Part shown: piece by piece, positions 35,770 through 47,704 of the stretch
How the letters are laid out: each line of letters starts with the position of its first letter
How positions within the stretch are numbered: position 1 is the first letter of the stretch
From: Xenoacremonium recifei
Lineage: Eukaryota > Ascomycota > Sordariomycetes > Hypocreales > Nectriaceae
DNA: 64,000 nucleotides
NCBI GenBank assembly: GCA_012184525.1
Contig: WOFQ01000001.1
Coordinates: 558,001 to 622,000 of the forward strand
Direction: 5' to 3'
Translations under genes and position numbers: made by a program
Notes under the pieces: generated by a model
Database searches by the model: none
Told to the model about the DNA's origin: nothing
What the model saw: only the letters and a program-made list of their open reading frames with translations

Positions 35770-36130
35770 TTCGTGAACGATATATTACGTGGGATGATGG
35801 TATCGAAGAGATCATGAACGTAAAGTTGTTCGTGGAATGGCGTGAGTTGGTTTTTGTGGTTGGTCCCGTGCGTCATAAATGCAGGTAGTTCGGGAATAGC
35901 AGACAACCCGTCAAGCCTCTTGTGATGTTATCTCGGATCTAATTCGTGGCCCGTCAAAATTACACTGTAGACTGACCCCGCCATAAACTCCCCGCATGGC
36001 TGATCCTCTGCGATCTTAATGTCGCATCTTCATCATTCATCGTCACGCTCTGGTTCGCTAAATAACGCCTCGTAATTCTCGTACAGTTTCCTCGATCACT
36101 CCTACTCGTATCAGTATATTATCAGCAATC
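35770..36130. promoter_or_regulatory. Divergent promoter, small protein / aldo-keto reductase
   Basis: 361 bp with no coding sequence. No copy of the TGGCAAGT element found in the two downstream bidirectional promoters was seen here. Confidence 0.4.
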
Positions 36131-37232
36131 ATGGCACCCCCTCTTCTATCTGCAACAGTGAAGGTATGGGCACGCCGGTACCCGAATTCTCTTTCTCTTG
36201 CAAACCACACGCCTAACTTCTGGTGAACAGCTGTCCAATGGCCTCTCCATCCCTCAGATACAACTCGGGTTGTACATGATGTCACGGCAAGAAGCCAAGC
36301 ATGCCGTGCGTGAAGGTCTGGCCCTTGGTTACCGGGGCTTTGATTGTGCTCAGATGTATCGCAACGAGCGAGAAGCTGGGAAAGCCATTGTCGACTTTCT
36401 GGCCAGTGACGAGAATCTTGAAGGGCTAAAGCGCGAAGACATCTTTTATACAACCAAGCTTGCCAGTAACAGCGAATCCTACGATGCGGTTCGGCGGTCA
36501 ATCACGCGATCTGTTCAAGACTCAGGTCTTGGCTACGTAGACTTGTTTTTACTGCATAGCCCATATGGTGGCAAGGAAGCACGATTAACAAGTTGGAAAG
36601 CTTTGGAGGACGCTGTCAAGGAAGGGGAGGTCAAGATGGCCGGAGTTAGTAACTATGGCGTTTCTCATGTAAGTTCTCAAACGTTGGAAGACGCCCTTTT
36701 GCGAAGAGCACCCGATAATAACGTTTGAAAAGATTAAAGAGCTCATAGGTTCGAACCCGACTGTGCCGCCTGTGATTAATCAAATCGAAGTTCATCCGTT
36801 CAACACCCAAACCAACATCCGAGACGTATGCGCTAAGTATGATATTGCGATTGAGGCTTACGCACCACTTGCCAGAGCCATGAGAATGAGTCATCCGACA
36901 ATTAGAAAAATGGCCACAAAATATTCATGCACTCCTGCTCAGGTATTTGTTAGGTGTGTTCACGGGAGTGTCCTCTGCTAGAGCCCTACGTTGGACTAAT
37001 AATTTTGCCAGATGGTCTCTCCAGCATAATATGATCACTCTTCCCAAGAGCACTCGCCAAGCACGCATGATTGAGAATGCTAGTGTAGAGAAGATCGAAC
37101 TCTCTTCTCAGGACATGGAAGCTCTCGATTCTTTGGATGAAAGGCTGGTAACAGATTGGTGAGTTAATGAGACACTTCACGGACTTTCCCACGCTAACTT
37201 ATCGATCCAGGGACCCAACGGAGGCAGATTAA
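36131..37232 (+). CDS. Aldo-keto reductase
   Basis: Five exons: 36131-36163, 36231-36668, 36733-36953, 37012-37158 and 37211-37232; introns of 52-67 bp; 286 residues. The first exon encodes only 11 residues and the last only the final eight codons. The catalytic tetrad is present: Asp and Tyr in GFDCAQMYRNE near 50-55, Lys in FYTTKL near 87 and His in LFLLHSPYG near 120. NADPH-binding residues are in the LPKS motif near the C-terminus. It reduces aldehydes or ketones with NADPH in the cytosol. It may be part of the P450 cluster that follows. Confidence 0.9.
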
Positions 37233-37444
37233 TCGGAGAAATGTGTCAAATTGCATAAAATCGAGACTTATGATTTCAAGGTAAAGTCTACGTCCGCAAT
37301 CAACACTTCCAAGCGAGATCCATTCCCGAAGAGCAAGACCTACGAGAGAGGAACAATTCTTGATATGTCTTCGAGAAATACATATGAAATACAACCCATG
37401 CCATGCATTATTATTCTTTGTTGCTCACACCCATCCCAGGCAGT

Positions 37445-39232
37445 CTATTCATGGGCCTCGACCGACGCAGCCATCTTCTCGTCAGTCGCTAGCCCTGTCT
37501 CTGATCGACTCTCAACGGAATTTACTCCAACATCCGGGACCCAATTCTTCCTGAATGAGGGGGACTTGTAAGCCTGACTACATTGACGATAGAGTTCGTC
37601 AACTTGTTCCAATGACAAGCCCTTGGTCTCGTAAATGTATTTCCAGACAAATACCACGGCGAAAAAGCAGAAGGCCATCCATATAAAGAACACCTTGGCG
37701 CCCATATCAGCGTTGCCTTTGCCAGAGTCCACCATGTAAGGCGTAATGAAACCCAGAATGAAGTTCCATAGCCAGTTGCTAGCGGTGGTCATCGACAAGG
37801 CCTTGGATCGGACGTGCATGGGAAACATTTCTCCTGTAACAATCCACGCGCATCTAGAGGAGTGATCAGTGGTGGACTTTCCCATATAGTAGAGTTAAGA
37901 CTTACGGTCCCCACGAAAATTCGAAGAAGAAGATATAGATGCAAACAATAGCGATCAAGGCGTTGTTACCGGCTGTAGTTGTAACGGTGATACCAAGGAT
38001 AGCTAGGATCAGCTGAGTGATGCCCATGCCAGCAGCACCGATCAACAACAGCTTTCGCCTTCCCGTCCTCTCAACCATGTATAAGCCCGGAATGGTCGAG
38101 AAGAATGCAACAACATTGACGATAATGGTTGCTAGGAATGAATCATTGATACCCACTGTCTTGAAGAACCGGGTTCCATAGTAGATGATAAAATTAACTA
38201 GCACGGTTATTAGTAATCTGAATGCTATCTGTTATGGCATTTGCTCCTCACTTCCGGAAAGCTGTTGCATAGCCTGGAGTACACATCCTGTGAGCTGCCG
38301 CTTCAAGAGAGGTGACTGCCAGCAGCTACGGTATCCAACACCCTCTGCACGCTCCAGTTCAACATGAGCTTCAAGCTCATGAAGTTCCCGCAACAGTGCT
38401 GGGTGATCGGGTGGCAACGAGTTGAGGAAGCTTAGAGAAGCAATGGCTTTTTCCGTCTTGCCGACCTGGATTAGGTAGCGAGGTGTCTCTGGTAAGAAGA
38501 ACATGCCTCCGGAGAGGATCAGACCGAACAGGATCTGGATTGCTACGGGAATGCGGTACGAGCCTGAGTCATTCCTGTCACCAGTGGCTTTATTGACACA
38601 AGCGGCGATGATCAGACCAAGATTCTGTATACTATTGTAAGCTAAGTCAAGTCACCTTGTTGATTACGGACTCACAATGCAAAGCTGGTAGCAACCGACG
38701 ATTGTGCCTCGAATCCATTTAGGAGCAGATTCGGATTGATAGAGAGGAACTGAAGCAGTATGGTCAGTAACGAGTTTGCTTCTAGTTTCTAAAGAGAGCC
38801 AGGAACCCTACCTAAAGCCGACACAAGTCCAACGCCAAGGCCGGCCACGACACGACCAGCAATGAAAAGACCCAGGGCATGAGCTGCGGTTTGCAATGCA
38901 ACACCGATCATAAAGACGCCGCAGGATGCAATTAGACCCCATCGACGTCCCAGATAGTCTCCCGCGGGTCCAGCAAGAAGCGCGCCAAAGAAGGTTCCAG
39001 CAGAAAGGAGTGACACAACGAGCGATGTCTGCGTAGTAGTGACTACAGGCTGACCGTTGGAATCTGTTGTTGTCGCCATGACTGAGATCCAATAGTCCAT
39101 GGTGATGATTCCCGAGATGGATGCAGTGTCGTATCCGAACAGAACGCCACCAATGGAAGCGAAAACTCCGATCAAGACAGCGGGCCAAATAGAGCCCTCA
39201 GGCCTTTCGCTCTTCTTTGGAACGAAACCCAT
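37445..39232 (-). CDS. MFS sugar transporter (hexose/quinate-type)
   Basis: Five exons: 39232-38812, 38749-38676, 38624-38252, 38197-37906 and 37853-37445; introns of 51-62 bp; 522 residues. Sugar-porter signatures are all present: GVLFGYDTASISG in TM1, DYLGRRWGL between TM2 and TM3, GRVVAGLGVG, LPETPRYLI after TM6, QQLSGINFIIYYG in TM7 and YETKGLSLEQVDELY after TM12. The rebuilt TM7 motif confirms the third intron. It is a proton-coupled plasma-membrane uptake carrier. It shares a 553-bp promoter with the P450 reductase, which contains two TGGCAAGTT elements, so it may be co-regulated with the cluster. Confidence 0.9.
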
Positions 39233-39785
39233 GATAGCTTATTTGGAGTTTGTCGTGTAATAGATAGTCGGAGAAGAGGAGAAGAGATGGAATGCCAAAT
39301 GAGCCGTAATCTGGGGTTTCAATCCGGGGTTCTAATCTGGGGAACTTGCAGATTTATACGCATGTGGGGATGGATCAAAACTTCCGTGGGGTTGAGAGCC
39401 TGGTTCATGATGCTTGTTACAACAGGCTAGATCTAACTGTATACAGGGGTCTTTTCCCGAGCTCGGGTGTTGAGATCGATAACAAGTCACACCTCTCGTC
39501 CAAGATTTAATGGGTGGAGGCCAAGCCGGATAGGTCTCCCGTAGACCCCAAATTTCAGGCTTCCTATTCTGGCAAGTTTCCTCCTTTGGCAAGTTGCCTC
39601 TCCAGGAAAGAAGACGATGCAGAGTTGCTTCAGAGAAGCTTGAGAATGTCTGACAGTCATTCAACGAGATTCCCCAACGCATGAACCTTTAGGGAACTAG
39701 ATGCATAAGAATGCATAGATAGGTACGAGAAATTGATGAGATGTCTTGCCATCGTCTCACTGTGATACTCAAAAGTAGGATCGAG
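39233..39785. promoter_or_regulatory. Bidirectional promoter with TGGCAAGTT elements
   Basis: The divergent region between the sugar transporter and the P450 reductase. TGGCAAGTT occurs at 39570-39578 and again at 39587-39595; the second copy is part of a GGCAA-G-TTGCC palindrome at 39588-39598. The same 9-mer occurs in the reverse sense at 44057-44065 in the regulator/P450 promoter. Confidence 0.5.
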
Positions 39786-42027
39786 ATGGAAGAACTCATA
39801 GCCTCACGCTTGCTCGCCGTTGGCACCGAGGATACTATTCTCTTATCATTTGCCGCTGCAGCGTTGCTTTATTTTTTTATGCAAAGTCGAATCGGCGTTT
39901 CGAAACATGAAAAGGCTCGCATCCGGGAGTTCTTCAGCATACCACAAGAAGGATTATACCCAAGTAGTACCGTTTCCTGTTTCAAAAGTAAAAATATTTG
40001 CGATGCCATCAAATCTCCGACAGTGAGTCTATATCATCTTCTTTTGGCCATTCTTTATGATATAATTCTCGTGCTTAACACATGATATCCAGGGTGCACA
40101 GGCTGTAGTCTTTTGGGCATCGCAAAGTGGCACCGCAGAAGCTTTGGCATCTCGCTACGCCTCTGAGCTCTCGACATCGCTCTCTCTTCGGGTTTTGACT
40201 GCCAACCTTTCAGACTACGACCACAAATATCTGCCGGATGTGCCACCAGAGGTTTCGCTTGTATTCTTCTTGCCCACTTTCGGCAATGGAGATCCCCCGG
40301 ATAATGGAGTTGTCTTTCTTGAATCTCTTCGCCAACTCCGCGATAAGGGTCGTCAACTTAGCAATGTTCGTTATGCCATGTTCGGCCTGGGGAACTCCAT
40401 TTATGCCCATTTCAACAAGTTCGCCCTCGATGTCGACAGCATACTCATCGAAATGAATGCTACCAGATTAGGGGCTCTTGGTCTAGGCGATGATCGCACT
40501 GGCGCCACTGAGGAAGACTTCGTTACCTGGAAGAATGAAGCAACTCAGCAAATGGCCAGGGCGTTGCACATAGAGCTCGCGAAGCGAAGATACTCGCCTC
40601 GCTTACAGATTCGTCCTTCGAAGGGTATGATGCGTGGAGTCTCGACGACCGTCTATTATGGCGAACCACCAAATTTGCCGCCTTCTCCCGATATAAGTAA
40701 TAATCTCATCCTTCCCATTACACGAGCCCAGCAGCTCATTACCTTGGAGGCAACTCCCTCGCGTCAATGTGTTCACCTGGAATTCAACCTCGAGGACCAC
40801 CCCTCAATAACCTATGAGACTGGGGATTATCTCTGTATCTGGCCAATAAACCCGGATCACGAAGTTTCAGCGTTGCTGAAAGTCCTAGGTGTTTGGGATA
40901 AGCGAAAAGAGATTGTCGATATTTTGCCAGTCGATGATGCCTCATACTCGAGCATTCGAATTCCAACGCCAGCGACCATAGAGAGTTTGTTCCGGCACTG
41001 TCTCGACATATGTGGTCCTGTGTCTAGAGAAGTCCTCGTTGATATTTCCGAATTCTTCACCGATCATGATTTCCAACGACGACTTCAAGCACTAGCGAGC
41101 AATCGTGACGTCTTTCATGAAAAGGTCACGTCAGAGAGACTGACGCTTGCCAAAGTCTTGCAGACAATGAGGGCGCAGTGCGAGAATGAAACGACTATGA
41201 ACATTCCCGTCTCATATATACTTGAGAACTTGAAGAAGTTGCAGCCCCGAACCTACTCCATCTCTTCGTCCGCTGCGGTCGAGCCGCGTGTCTTGAGTAT
41301 CATAGCGATCAGCGAGTCACCTACAGAGACTGCATTAGGGAGTACAATTCTCAATGGCTTCCGTGGTTTAGCTAGTAGTTACTTGTTGCAGCTTCAGCAA
41401 GAGTTCTGCCAAGGCGAACCATGGTCGCAGCAACCAACAAGCTACTATTCAACGGCGGGACCTCGAGATCTGTTGAGGGGTGGAAAGATCTTTGCTCGTG
41501 TACGGCGAAGTACCTTCAAATTACCATCAAACCCATCAACTCCAATCATAATGGTAGGTGCCGGAACTGGCGTTGCGCCTTTCCGAGGATTTGTCCGAGA
41601 GCGAATGAAGCATAAGACCCAAGGATCCGAGGTTGGGAAAACAATACTGCTGGTTGGTCACCGAGCTCCAGACCAAGATTATTACTACCAAGATCTGTGG
41701 CGTGAGGCTGAGAAGACTCTGGGAGAAGCATTCGAATTATACACAGCTTTTTCACGCGTCGACAACCAGCCACCTCGTTACGTCCAAGATGTATTAACGA
41801 CAAAGCAAGATCTCGTTCTTGACATATTGACGGACGATAAACCAGAAGGCGGTGCTTTGTACGTTTGCGGATCCTCACTGATGGCAAAGGGAGTAAGGGA
41901 ATGTCTCGTGGATATGCGGTCACGGAGCTCTCAGGAATCGTTGACAAATCTGGCCAGTGAGTCTGCTGAGGAATGGCTTGAAAGGCTTGCTCGTCTCAGG
42001 CGTTTACAGGAGGACTCGTGGAGCTAG
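39786..42027 (+). CDS. NADPH-cytochrome P450 reductase (cluster paralogue)
   Basis: Two exons, 39786-40022 and 40093-42027, with a 70-bp intron; 723 residues. It has an N-terminal membrane anchor (ILLSFAAAALLYFFM). Next is a flavodoxin FMN domain with SQSGTAEALA near 89-98 and LPTFGNGDPPDN, then the FAD domain with RTYSISSS near 465 and the NADPH domain with GAGTGVAPFRGF near 569 and YVCGSSLMAKGV near 668. The sequence ends in a long Arg/Leu-rich tail after the usual C-terminal aromatic position. It passes electrons from NADPH to P450s on the ER. Its position one gene from a P450 suggests a dedicated partner beside the housekeeping reductase. Its last 32 bp overlap the 3' end of the antisense regulator gene. 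Confidence 0.9.
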
Positions 42028-43958
42028 AGCTAGAGGATGGCCGGTTGAGACCCCAGATAAGGGCCAGATTCTGTTCCAGCGCATGGTTTGCCCAGGCATT
42101 TTCTTGCTTGCATAACCTCAAAAGGTCCAAAAGCTCCGTTCTCTCTGCAGGATCATGAACCCATCTATGGCCTGTGCAAGTTAGTAACATAGCGATGAAA
42201 GAATACTAGAGTAGAAGTACGGACCGAGGCTAATCGCAAGACATGCAATGACCTTTCCAATTGGACACGTGTTGTAACGCGCCACTCCACATAGAACACG
42301 GAGGTGATCCTGTACTTCGATCTGTAGTCAAGTCAGCAGACATGCTCCTCTTCTCCGGTAATGTGATACATGCCTCCATTTGTTTGTGTCGATCAATAGC
42401 CTCGGGGCCCAGAGTTAAACTGCTCGGATTGTACATGGCAAGGAGTAGACATGAGAGCTTAAAGTGCACGTAGCCTGTTACTGAATGAAGGTTTAGCATG
42501 CACATAAACGGGGGGTGATTACACCAACTTACAGCAGGCACTCAAAGCAAATCGTATCTCCGGCAGTATTCTGTCAGCATTCAAGTCGCGCTCTATGAAC
42601 AAGAGAGGTTGAAAGGTCGGCCAAGATCGCTCTGACCATTGCGTCAGCATCTTTTGCAACTTTCCAAAACTGTGCTTACGAGGCTGGGTCTTCTCGTTCC
42701 CAAAACAGAAATCGGCAGTCTCTCCTGCGAGCTTCTGCGATCGTTTTGCCCACGTATAAACATCGTACGAATCTCCAGGCTCCCAGAGACGGGACACATC
42801 AAGGCTGGTACGAGTTGGCTTCTTTTGAGAAATGGAATGGAAAACATCTTGTCGTTGATGAACCCAGAATGCCGACCGGGCTAATCTTGTTGCCGGTTGT
42901 TGCTCATCACTTGCTATTGTAGCTGCAAAAACATGGCCAGCCAACAGATGTGACTCAGCGTCCTGGCCGTCTTGTCGAGCTGTAAGTCATTAGTTAGCGA
43001 CAGTCTGCCGATTGGACGGCAATCGGGAGAAAATCGGGCATACCTTTCGATTCTTCATACAAACGCAGAATTACGACTGATGCAAGGCCTGCCCCATCAG
43101 CAAGCCGTGCAGGGTCACGCATCAACTCTAACAGTATATCAATGGCTCTTTGATGGAATAAGTCTGCTTTTCCATCGTTCTGGCCGGTAGTTTTGCAATG
43201 ATAAAAAGACGATACGGCCAAGATGGAGTAATAGAGAACAGGGCAACTAGGGGCGATTCTAAGAGCCTCGAGAGTGAAATCTGGGTCCGTGTGATCAAAC
43301 CTTGTTCCGAAGGATCAGGTCAGTCAACGAGTACTACTGATTAATGCGGGGGAGAAGCAATCGGAGAAACTAACCATGGACGCCCAATGAAGTCTCCGAA
43401 GTATTGTATCAGATAGGCATCTTCTGATGTCAGCAAGAGTGGCGAAGAAGATAACTCGGGCTCAACGAGGCCTCTGCTTTCAGGTCGAATATTTGGATCG
43501 GGGTTAGAGGTATTGCTGAAATCTTGGAAGACAACGCTGCTGGCCGCCAAAGGAGACTCATCAGCAACCTGGGGTTGCGGAGACCATTGCACTTGATCAG
43601 ATCGCCCAGACTCGGGGGATTGCTGTGAGAGCTCCGAAGAGGTTCGAACATCCTGGTTTACCCTTAGGCTCGGGATGACTTGAGGCGTAGGATTTCGGGG
43701 CGACGAAGGCGTGGCTGGGGGTACCCAGGCTCGACGGCTTGAGAAGCGTACACTGAAGCGCTGGGTGCACGGACGACCTGCCGAACGACATCTCCGGCAC
43801 GCTGGAGTCTCTCTGTCGCCTATGAAGGCGCGTGTCTAGGTCAGCACGTCGTTCCTTCGCGAGTGGCTGATTGCCACTAGGGGTAGACAAGTCTCACAGG
43901 AAAGATGCCGTATGCGGCAGGCTTGACAAGCTGGGCCTTGACCAAGCGGCGGAGCCAT
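41996..43958 (-). CDS. Zn2Cys6 transcription factor
   Basis: Seven exons: 43958-43898, 43819-43375, 43300-43044, 42979-42533, 42474-42374, 42321-42221 and 42164-41996; 526 residues. The zinc cluster is CQACRIRHLSC then PACRRCRSAGRPC, split by the first intron. A Pro/Ser-rich linker follows, then a regulatory region (FTLEALRIAPSCPVLYYSILA) like that of fungal Zn2Cys6 proteins related to ARCA/UPC2-type regulators. Intron 5 (42373-42322) must use a GC donor (GAG|GCATGT) to keep the frame into IEVQDHLRVLCGVARYN. The last junction could alternatively use the GTCCGT donor. It is divergent from the P450 and convergent with the reductase, so it is the likely cluster regulator. Confidence 0.85.
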
Positions 43959-44482
43959 AACCTGAAAGATCAGGACTGATACCAAGCAGCAGACTCAATT
44001 AAATTGTGGGAAGCGACGTGAACCCGGGGTAGGAGGACAGGACGAGGAGACATTTCAACTTGCCAGACTTAGCAAGTGGGAGACTTGCCATCTTAAGTAA
44101 GTCTATTTCCTACTTAGTGCGGGTTAGTGATCCTTGAGAAGGATCGGAGGACATGAGATAGTTACGTATGAACTTGCTTTAGTTTCGCCATGATTTGATA
44201 GATCGTCGAAGCTTGCTTGTTCAGTGCTAGTGCTCAGATTAGACCTGGTCAGCATTTTGGTACAGTCTTCAAAGAAGACTTGCCTTTTCAAGCAGGTTTG
44301 GCATACTCGTAAGAGCCATGCTCTTGTTGACCATTTGCCAATATTCTCAGATGTCTGCGGACTCGTGAAGGCGGTATATGGAGGTATTTTAATGACGCTT
44401 TCTGTATTACATTGATTTCTAACTTCTTCTCCAGCCGTGGAGTCAATTAGTACTACTCGCATCGTCCAAGATCATTTGAATC
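43959..44482. promoter_or_regulatory. Bidirectional promoter with ACTTGCCA elements
   Basis: 524 bp between the regulator and the P450. AACTTGCCA at 44057-44065 is the exact reverse complement of the 9-mer in the transporter/reductase promoter. ACTTGCCA recurs at 44083-44090, and a related AGCAAGTG lies between them. The arrangement suggests a common binding protein for all four genes. Confidence 0.5.
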
Positions 44483-46096
44483 ATGCTGTACATCGTTCTG
44501 CTCGCTGCCTTCGCGGTCATAATTCCTGTGGCATATTTCGGCTTTTGCCTCGCCATTTACCTATATGATGCAAAGGGTCTACGACGGTTCGACAATTTGT
44601 CCACCATATCCGGTCTGACGGATATGCAATGGGTGTGGGAATCAATATGCGGCCGACGGTATAAGTCGCTTCATGCTGCTCATAAACATGCGACAATCAT
44701 TCGTGTGGCTCCAAATGTCCTCTCATTCAACGATCCAGAGGCTGTTGCCGCCATATATGGGCATGGCACACCAACTATTAAGTCGCCCTTTTATGATGCT
44801 GGACAGGGCCACTTCAAGAACGTCGCCGACACGCGGGACAAACAAGAACATTCGCGAAAGCGACGTCTCCTTGCCGCCGGATACGCCCTGACCACACTAC
44901 TCCGGTGGGAAGACAAAGTCGCCAGCCGAATCAACGCTTTGTTGAACCAGTATGATGGGTTCTATCTCCCACGAGATGCTTCAAGGGGTGTACATGCTAC
45001 CCCAGTTGACCATCGACGCTGGATGGATATTTTCACCATCGATACGATCCATGATATCGGTTTGAGTGCCAATCTCCGCTTAATCGAGAAGGGAAACGAT
45101 GTTATTGAAACCCAAGATTCACGCGGTAGGCCGTATCAATATCCATTCCGCAAGTCATTGTGGGGGTGAGTCGCACCTTGTGTTATGAAGTCTCCCTAAG
45201 GTAGTCAAGCGCAACTACTAAATGATATATGTACTAGAAACTTGCGAATCCACGCCTCGTTTGCTTGGGCTCCACGATGGTACCACTTGCTAAAAAGACT
45301 GTCTTGGTGGGACTCGCGATGGCAAGACAATGTTGCCTTCAACGATATCGTCGCTTCTGGATGCAAGCGCCGGATAGACCGCCATTTAGCTGGAGAGAAA
45401 CTGGATGATTTCTTCACCTTCCTTCTTGAAGATAAAAATGGCTCGCCAAATATGCTGACGTTAGGCGAAATGACGGCGGAGTGCTCTGTTATGTTGAACG
45501 CGGGTAGTGAGACAACCGGAATCGCTCTCAGTAATCTTCTTTACCTACTCATCACCAACCCCCCAGTTCTTGATCGGCTACGACAGGAGGTTGATGATGT
45601 TTTGAACGGGATTGAAGACGCAAAGGTTGCTCCTTTCTCAGAAATCCGGTATCTCCCCTACCTTAAGGCATGCATCGACGAAGGCTTGAGACTCCTCCCA
45701 CCCAGTGCCACCACAACCCCGAGATACACACCGCCATCAGGCCTGAACATCATGGGTTACTGGATTGCAGGAAACACGGAGGTCTTTTGTCCCACCTACA
45801 GCGTTCAAAGAAATCCGAAGGTGTTTTCAAATCCAGATTCCTTCGAACCAGAGCGGTGGCTAGGTGATGGGGCTAAAGACCTGCACACGTCGTTTCTTCC
45901 CTTCAGCGCTGGACCCAGAGCATGCATTGGTAGGAACATAACGTATATGGAGCAGCAAATGCTGATTGCCTCTCTTGTACATCGCTACAACTTTGAGTTG
46001 GTTGATCCAGATTTTGAGCCGACATATGATGAGGCCATTACATGCTCCCCAGGACCTATACCGATCTATTTGTATAGACGCAACCGAGAAACATAG
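44483..46096 (+). CDS. Cytochrome P450 monooxygenase
   Basis: Two exons, 44483-45165 and 45238-46096, with a 72-bp intron; 513 residues. One N-terminal membrane anchor (AAFAVIIPVAYFGFCLAIYL) is followed by the catalytic domain. The I-helix oxygen-binding motif AGSETTG lies near 317, the K-helix EGLR near 375, FEPERW follows, and the heme loop FSAGPRACIG has its Cys ligand near 456. All essential motifs are intact. It is an ER monooxygenase of class II needing a reductase, which is encoded two genes away. It resembles the large family of fungal P450s in secondary metabolism or detoxification; no specific CYP family was assigned. Confidence 0.9.
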
Positions 46097-47704
46097 GTTA
46101 GCCATAGCCGGAAATTTTTCAGTGGAAGGAGAATAGATCAATTATGACGACCTTCGGTCCCTTACTAACTCCTCGAGAACGCCAATCATGTTACGAGGAC
46201 CTGTTAATAGTCAACGGTTAATATCTGAATTTTCATCGCTTTGCATGCAATAATAGTATGGTATCGAGTGAGACTGATCCTTTGAGCACTGGAATTGTTC
46301 CATAGGAGCCCATGGCGCGATTTCAAAAGCATTATGAAAGTCAAAGGAAAGTAAGAGAGGCCTTTTTCCCTGTTCGCCCTGACCGCTAGACCGGCGAGGA
46401 ATTAGAATCGGAAGGATATCCGCACCATGAGCAGGGGGGAGGGTACTTACAGAACCTAGTTAGAGACTGTGAGGCTGACCAGGACGTTGCCGATAACACT
46501 ATTTTGTCTTGCCTCTTCCTCATTACAAGGAAAGCCATTACCATTATGTCGCTCTATCAAGAGGGAAAGATATGATAGTGCACGCTGATAAGCGAAAGTC
46601 TTGGTCCCTGAGTCCGTACCAGGACATCATTGGATGATTTCACTTCGGTACCAGAAAATATTGATTTCTTCACGTAAGAAGATCCAGGAATTGCAACCCA
46701 AAGTCATGTGTGCTCAGAGTAATTGCACTTTCAAGCGGGACAGCTGAAAACAATGGCAGCAATTGGTTGGACAAACAGCTGCCTCGGCGCTGATTGAGTA
46801 AGCGTGGGTGTCGAAATCAGCTGAAGAGCGCTTTCGCTGATACGAGGGCTGGCTGCTATTGGGACACGTGTGGCTGGCCTGAGGCAGGTCATGTTCGAAG
46901 ATGGGCAACGGAGATGAACCAGATCTCAGAATTGCTTCGGCGTCTTGCTTCATCAGCTGTCAGCTGATTTTGTCCATTCTCTGCTAGCCCAGTCCAACAC
47001 CACCGTCTGCGGCCCCCGCGTCAGAAGCCAACGGTTCTCAATCTGGAAATAAGGGATTTTTCAGACAAGTTCCCGTCCGAAATTCCCGTCGACGTAGAAA
47101 GGCTCGCCTCCCATGATGTTCTCAATTCTCGTCGATTGGCTGCCAGCCGCATCTGGTAAGCATTAGGAAACCATCGTATGATTTGACAGAGGTGAGGCTG
47201 GGTCAGTGCATTGTCAAAGCAAAAGTGAGGGAGTGAGCACGGAAACCTTCGTCTTACTCCTATACCTGCTCCATGCAATCTGACAACTCTGGGCGCTTAA
47301 TGAAGGTTCACGTGAAGTGAGAACTGACCAAAGCTGCATAACCGAGGTGGGCGTTGCATTGAAGAGATTGCTTCCCCGCCCAGCCAGGGATTTGCCCAGG
47401 GTCTTCAGCCATTCAATTCGCCTTTCTGAGTTGTCAGGCCTGTCCGTGCCACGCTTCTTTCTGGCTCAAAGACTGGGTCATACTGGATAATAGACTGTTA
47501 TACCTTGTCTTCCCCATATGCTAGTGTCTGTCGTCTCTATCCGTTGTTGTCGCGAGGGAGCCCCGTTTCACGCTCGCTAAGAGAAGCAAATTGGGTCCTT
47601 TTTCTTTCCCCTCACCGACCCTCGCCCGTTCTTTACCCTAAGTTTAGTTCCCGTCGGAAGACCCATCTTGGTCTCGAGGATTCACGACACTAACAGCCTC
47701 GAGA
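46097..47704. other. Intergenic, no gene recognised
   Basis: About 1.6 kb. Open frames are short and overlap on both strands. No tRNA, repeat or transposon end was seen. The 3' part must hold the promoter of the methyltransferase gene. Confidence 0.45.

Noticed and set aside
36749..36763. GGTTCGAACCC, resembling a tRNA T-loop
   Set aside because: It lies inside an aldo-keto reductase exon, and no acceptor or anticodon stem can be drawn around it.
43594..43890. 97-codon minus-strand frame in the cluster regulator
   Set aside because: It overlaps the exon encoding the zinc cluster in another frame and has no motif.
47021..47278. 85-codon minus-strand frame in the 46-47.7 kb gap
   Set aside because: No family resemblance and no neighbouring exons; treated as chance.
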